Virus record (IMG/VR): IMGVR_UViG_3300025093_001645
Location: 1-60,865 of that record
Source of the DNA: a virus
Length of the DNA: 60,865 bases
Direction: 5' to 3' (one strand)
The position numbers and the translations under genes are program-made. This document shows, one piece after another, positions 58,201 through 60,865 of the stretch. The notes beneath the pieces are model-generated. The model saw only the letters and a program-made list of their open reading frames with translations. It made no database searches and was not told the origin of the DNA. The number at the start of each line of letters is the position of its first letter. Positions within the stretch are counted from its first letter, which is position 1.

Positions 58201-60865
58201 TTCAACATCCTCGTATGGAGTGATTTCAAGAATTTTAAACAAACAGCATACAGCTAGAGGAGAATTTTTTAAGTCTTCTGCTTCTGATGTTGTTGAGAGA
58301 AAAAATATTTATGCTTTTAAACAAAATCTACCGGAAGTCATAAACACAGATGATCAAGTCAGGGTTGTTGATTTTGAAGGAGAAATATTTACACGAGAAT
58401 CTAGGCCTATAGAATACTTCTATGCATTTGAGAAAAGCATGTATAGAGCAGTATCAGAAGATATGATTAATCTCTTTGCTACTCTTAAAGATTTTCATAG
58501 TTTAATAGGTAGCCCTGTTAACAGATATCGTTACGAATACAAGGATATTGAGAAAATTAGACAACTTTTCTTTCAAAGAGTAAGCAATATTCCTGATTTA
58601 GATAAGTTTCTAGAATACTACAAATGGATTGATTTGAGCATAACAGGTATGCTTGATCATTTGATACCAGCAACGGCACAATTCGCACCTATGGCAAGAG
58701 ATATTATCGAAAGCCATATATTAGAAAGAAATAAATATCAAAATAAATTTCCTATTGTTGAACACAAAGATCTAACTGATTTAGAATCGCCTTTCACAGC
58801 TGACCCAGGTCAAGTTGAGCATCTTCATGGTAATCCTACTGTATCTTTTGAAAAAATAAATATGCATCAAGGCGCCGGCCAAGGCCAAAGTAGCTTTATG
58901 GCTGGTGGTAATGATAAGACTAATTATTTTACATGGCAAATTGGCTCTTTCTGGAAATCAAACCCAACAGATCCAACATCGACATCTCCAACAGAACAAA
59001 GAAAAGATCCATTGTGGTGGCGTTCGAGAGCTGATAGAACTGAATCACCTATTAGTTCAGGCGATCCAACAATTGATGCACAAAGAAATCAAATTAGAGA
59101 TATTATTTCCGGAAAGAATACACGTTTTGCGGGCCATGGCAAAATAAGAATTAAGAAAGCTTTTACACCAAATGATCTCAACAGCTTGAATTTAGATTTC
59201 ACAAGAACAGCCCTTAACAAGGATGGTACTCAAAAAACAATAACAATTAATAATACGTATGAAGAAATTGATATTGATAGAACTGAAATTAACAAAATAA
59301 ATCCCAAGACTCAATTGGTTAATTTGCAAACTGTTGTCTCGGCGACACAAAATGAAAATCATTTAGCAAAAACAATTGCTCCATTTGTTATTTATTCATC
59401 ATCTAATCGCGGTGGATATAGTGTTTCTTTAGATCCATTTTTATCCGGTGCACAGATAGAACATAACCATTTAGATGGATATGGTAATTTTAAAAATTCT
59501 CCTCTACAGGGACCATTTGCTGAAAGATGGGTTGGAGGAATGCCGCACAGACATCAGCCAATAGTGCAGACTACTGAGTATCTCAACTTTGTTGACAACC
59601 GATCCGAATTATATAATCTACAAATAGAAACAGGCTCGATTGTATTAAAAAATAGAGAAACAACGCAGGCAGAATCAAAATACTATAGAGATTCAATAGC
59701 TAAGCGCCCGGTTGTCTTGAATAACATAAAAACAAGAACAGGGTCTTATAATGCGACAACAAATACATTAGAATTAGAAACTCTTGGAAATTATACTAAT
59801 AATTATGAAGTCATACAAACAGTTGGAACTAATGCCCAAAGAACCTGGCTTAAAGAAAATTCCAATGCATTAACGCAAAATACCGCAGAGATTTTAAATC
59901 TCATAGGAAATTACGACTACAATACATATCCTGATCGAGATTCTAGTCAAAAAAGTGTAACGTTTAACGACAGATTCTCGGCAGTCAAGAGTCCTCAAGC
60001 ATCTGCACTTGGCTTTTTAGACCCGGCGTCGCATACATTTTCAGTGTATAATACTATAAATCTTAGAAACACAACTGTTCGTCTAGGTAATGGTTTACAA
60101 TACACGTCCTCTTCAGACTATGAGCACATATTATTTAGAACAATTACTGCTAGTCAGCCATTGAATTCTCTCTGGAGAGACCATATGGGAAGTTATGGAT
60201 ACAATGGAATAATAACAGACATTCCATCATACCATAAGATAAACGGTAATCGCAAGCTAAGACTACAGTCAAGTGGTGGTACAGTAATAACACAATCCGT
60301 CTATGATAATGGATTTATACAGCACGCAATTCCTCAAAGTGACCGCCAGTACAGATGGATTTATGATTCTTTAGAGTCTGGCAGTACTCCTTTTGGATAT
60401 ATTACAAATACTTCGTCAGCGACATTTCAGACGATTGGAGAAGTTTCTGCGGGGAATATATACGCAGATTTTGTAGGACTGAATACATTAATTTACGATC
60501 CCACAAACATTGATACAAATACCATAGGATCTTCTACTGGAGATTATATCAATACTTCATTAGCATCTATTCCTTCTATGGCATCTGGTGGCCTTAATGC
60601 TCTATTGCTACACAGGAATGGGCCCTATGGAGATGCAACGTGGAGACAAATTAGGCAACACGATAATCCGATAGTTAGACTTCACAGACAAAACAATATA
60701 TTCTCTGCAATCACTAGACAATCCACACAGCAGTTTAAGACAAGAATAAAAGGCTTAGCACCAAAGTATAAAAATGATCTTGAGTTTAAGAATATTCGAA
60801 TGCCAGTGATTGTTGATAGCAATAATAGTTTAAAACTATCGCTAATGCTAAATCAAACTAATCGT
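55253..60865 (+). CDS. large baseplate/tail protein with LamG domain, 3' end missing
   Basis: GTG start at 55253 shares the G of the preceding TAG (TAGTG). The frame stays open to the end of the window, 1871 codons. Residues ~225-410 form a LamG/concanavalin-like domain (VEFWMKKSAW, DDSWHHYAVTFVHNE, MKLYVDG, SSFDEFRYWKRERSAKQI). Residues ~505-640 hold helices and IYNNLIHINKTKGTEKSFRN, a motif shared with P2 gpI/T4 gp7-like wedge proteins. The remainder is beta-rich. A host-glycan binding role for the LamG domain is inferred. Confidence 0.85.
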   Translation, partial: MPIFDIDNGLGAPIDKGTGKTTYVGGHGNNASLIGDGYVDDSTHHKTISYNPQKLFTVGSGTVANVYNQEAESIDTIALTNLKESRFIPHVDFGTASNFVKFGSAKKYYEDSYKRIYNFYPYDGSKKEKIEWEVSSSYLDNYIFDYVYPRTNGYVKIGTNSSYTGAPSANFSLLSSSIPEYIYIKGGPNADPNANFKNSIGSGPSSNFLSKANYYNANDNRQSNLKLDPSVGATVEFWMKKSAWISEALERQETLFHLVNLGTTGGVDRGDFRIFCYGTDPDKIFMTFTSGTFSQQYSASSGLTDIADDSWHHYAVTFVHNETNSTAMKLYVDGTCVNTDVVTSILPAEINGALVATIGANVAPSYENGVGSGGDIGWGKVLSSSFDEFRYWKRERSAKQIGRFYIDQINGGTNTDTSNTDLGVYYKFNEGITNTSVDATVLDYSGRISNGAWVGYTSGARSTGSAMIESSATTIEFRDPIIYDFHPDVQSTLADLATKGDFYDNYNTSALINNIPGWIREQDSEEARGLENLIQILATYLDTLYLQIEALPTLKNKDYIREREKPYFFNQKLLSDVGFNVEEILTDNSLFSYAFNRDEQILFQEKLYDVKNQIYKNIYNNLIHINKTKGTEKSFRNLLRCIGIDEEIVRLNTYANGQGQILETSYRKINSKRKYADFYNNLTASVYSYRDASNPNSTGYISASNSADGFDNIAPYTVECEVIFPRYPDETSYEKLFRRNSPPFSELSSSIFGKHGVVDSQTDTSWRTGDTSGFQTYAVRTSALDANAGVRFVLNAPGATASLESPVFEDVYQNSKWNFAVSLTPAGYPFANLVSGTVSSTSASVITYEGYNVLENQILNSFKVSGTINNVSGMFNTSTRLYAGAHRQDFTGSVLKSSDIYVTNVKYWMSKLDSETVKAHAIDDENYGSLHPYQNTFLFETGTLSSVEVPNMASLALNWNFDTVQTSSASGRFNVVDFSYGNSSTSSYGVISRILNKQHTARGEFFKSSASDVVERKNIYAFKQNLPEVINTDDQVRVVDFEGEIFTRESRPIEYFYAFEKSMYRAVSEDMINLFATLKDFHSLIGSPVNRYRYEYKDIEKIRQLFFQRVSNIPDLDKFLEYYKWIDLSITGMLDHLIPATAQFAPMARDIIESHILERNKYQNKFPIVEHKDLTDLESPFTADPGQVEHLHGNPTVSFEKINMHQGAGQGQSSFMAGGNDKTNYFTWQIGSFWKSNPTDPTSTSPTEQRKDPLWWRSRADRTESPISSGDPTIDAQRNQIRDIISGKNTRFAGHGKIRIKKAFTPNDLNSLNLDFTRTALNKDGTQKTITINNTYEEIDIDRTEINKINPKTQLVNLQTVVSATQNENHLAKTIAPFVIYSSSNRGGYSVSLDPFLSGAQIEHNHLDGYGNFKNSPLQGPFAERWVGGMPHRHQPIVQTTEYLNFVDNRSELYNLQIETGSIVLKNRETTQAESKYYRDSIAKRPVVLNNIKTRTGSYNATTNTLELETLGNYTNNYEVIQTVGTNAQRTWLKENSNALTQNTAEILNLIGNYDYNTYPDRDSSQKSVTFNDRFSAVKSPQASALGFLDPASHTFSVYNTINLRNTTVRLGNGLQYTSSSDYEHILFRTITASQPLNSLWRDHMGSYGYNGIITDIPSYHKINGNRKLRLQSSGGTVITQSVYDNGFIQHAIPQSDRQYRWIYDSLESGSTPFGYITNTSSATFQTIGEVSAGNIYADFVGLNTLIYDPTNIDTNTIGSSTGDYINTSLASIPSMASGGLNALLLHRNGPYGDATWRQIRQHDNPIVRLHRQNNIFSAITRQSTQQFKTRIKGLAPKYKNDLEFKNIRMPVIVDSNNSLKLSLMLNQTNR

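Noticed and set aside
58905-59147. 80-residue plus-strand frame
   Set aside because: In another frame inside the LamG-containing protein, whose own frame is open throughout.
1-60865. tRNA genes, CRISPR arrays, insertion sequences, integrase or attachment sites
   Set aside because: Looked for in the gaps and found none; gaps are short and explained by promoters, hairpins or small frames.

Overview
The window reads as part of a T4-like tailed phage (myovirus) genome, AT-rich by eye. The basis is a gp55-type late sigma factor (37352-38089), at least two exact matches to the T4 late promoter TATAAATA placed in front of genes, a baseplate block with gp25-like and gp6-like proteins, and dense ATGA/TAATG-coupled operons. 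Several predicted lipoproteins imply a Gram-negative host. The MopE-type CDGxDNDCDG repeats joined to a von Willebrand A domain, and one Myxococcota-like exported protein, hint at a host from the former Deltaproteobacteria, with low confidence. I see no tRNA, CRISPR array, integrase, transposase or insertion sequence.

Layout. 1-4720: the end of a Gly/Ala-rich protein, a staphylococcal-nuclease homologue, a candidate ~74-nt small RNA with its own promoter and terminator, and many very small genes on both strands, including 30-32 residue membrane peptides and three related SH3-like proteins. 4726-13757 (minus strand): a long operon with a MopE/VWA lipoprotein, a zinc-peptidase lipoprotein, a 759-residue protein, an FtsZ/tubulin GTPase with its own sigma70-like promoter, then proteins that start with nearly the same F-x-N-W-R peptide (GNAT-like, HExxH peptidase, ART-like), a HAD phosphatase, a zinc ribbon and a Nudix hydrolase. 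13868-22683 (plus): membrane peptides, a Pol-beta-type nucleotidyltransferase, a 1025-residue HExxH protein, a 1028-residue ligase-like/NMNAT-like fusion and another tag-bearing protein. 22734-24302: a run of small early-type genes. 24279-28091: a serine-protease lipoprotein, PIN-PhoH ATPase, a metallopeptidase and a PD-(D/E)XK nuclease. 28100-36453: a glycan cassette with four glycosyltransferases plus homologues of all five enzymes that make UDP-2,3-diacetamido-2,3-dideoxy-mannuronate (WbpA/B/E/D/I). 36533-38370: a gp55-type sigma factor with conserved small genes. 38374-60865: baseplate and tail genes, including a hub with two lytic domains, a 3071-residue structural protein and a LamG-containing protein that runs off the end.

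The most unusual theme is a set of otherwise unrelated proteins carrying the same short amphipathic peptides at their ends: F-x-N-W-R-x-Y-L-x-E, or I-T-x-x-x-L-x-x-(I/M)-(I/V)-(K/R)-E followed by an L/I-x-E. Both resemble the T4 capsid-targeting sequence, which the gp21 prohead protease cuts after L/I-x-E. I infer that these are head-packaged cargo proteins (peptidase, ART-like, GNAT-like, Nudix, WCIA-module and ligase/NMNAT proteins) delivered with the DNA. The second theme is the glycan cassette, which would remodel either the virion or the host surface.
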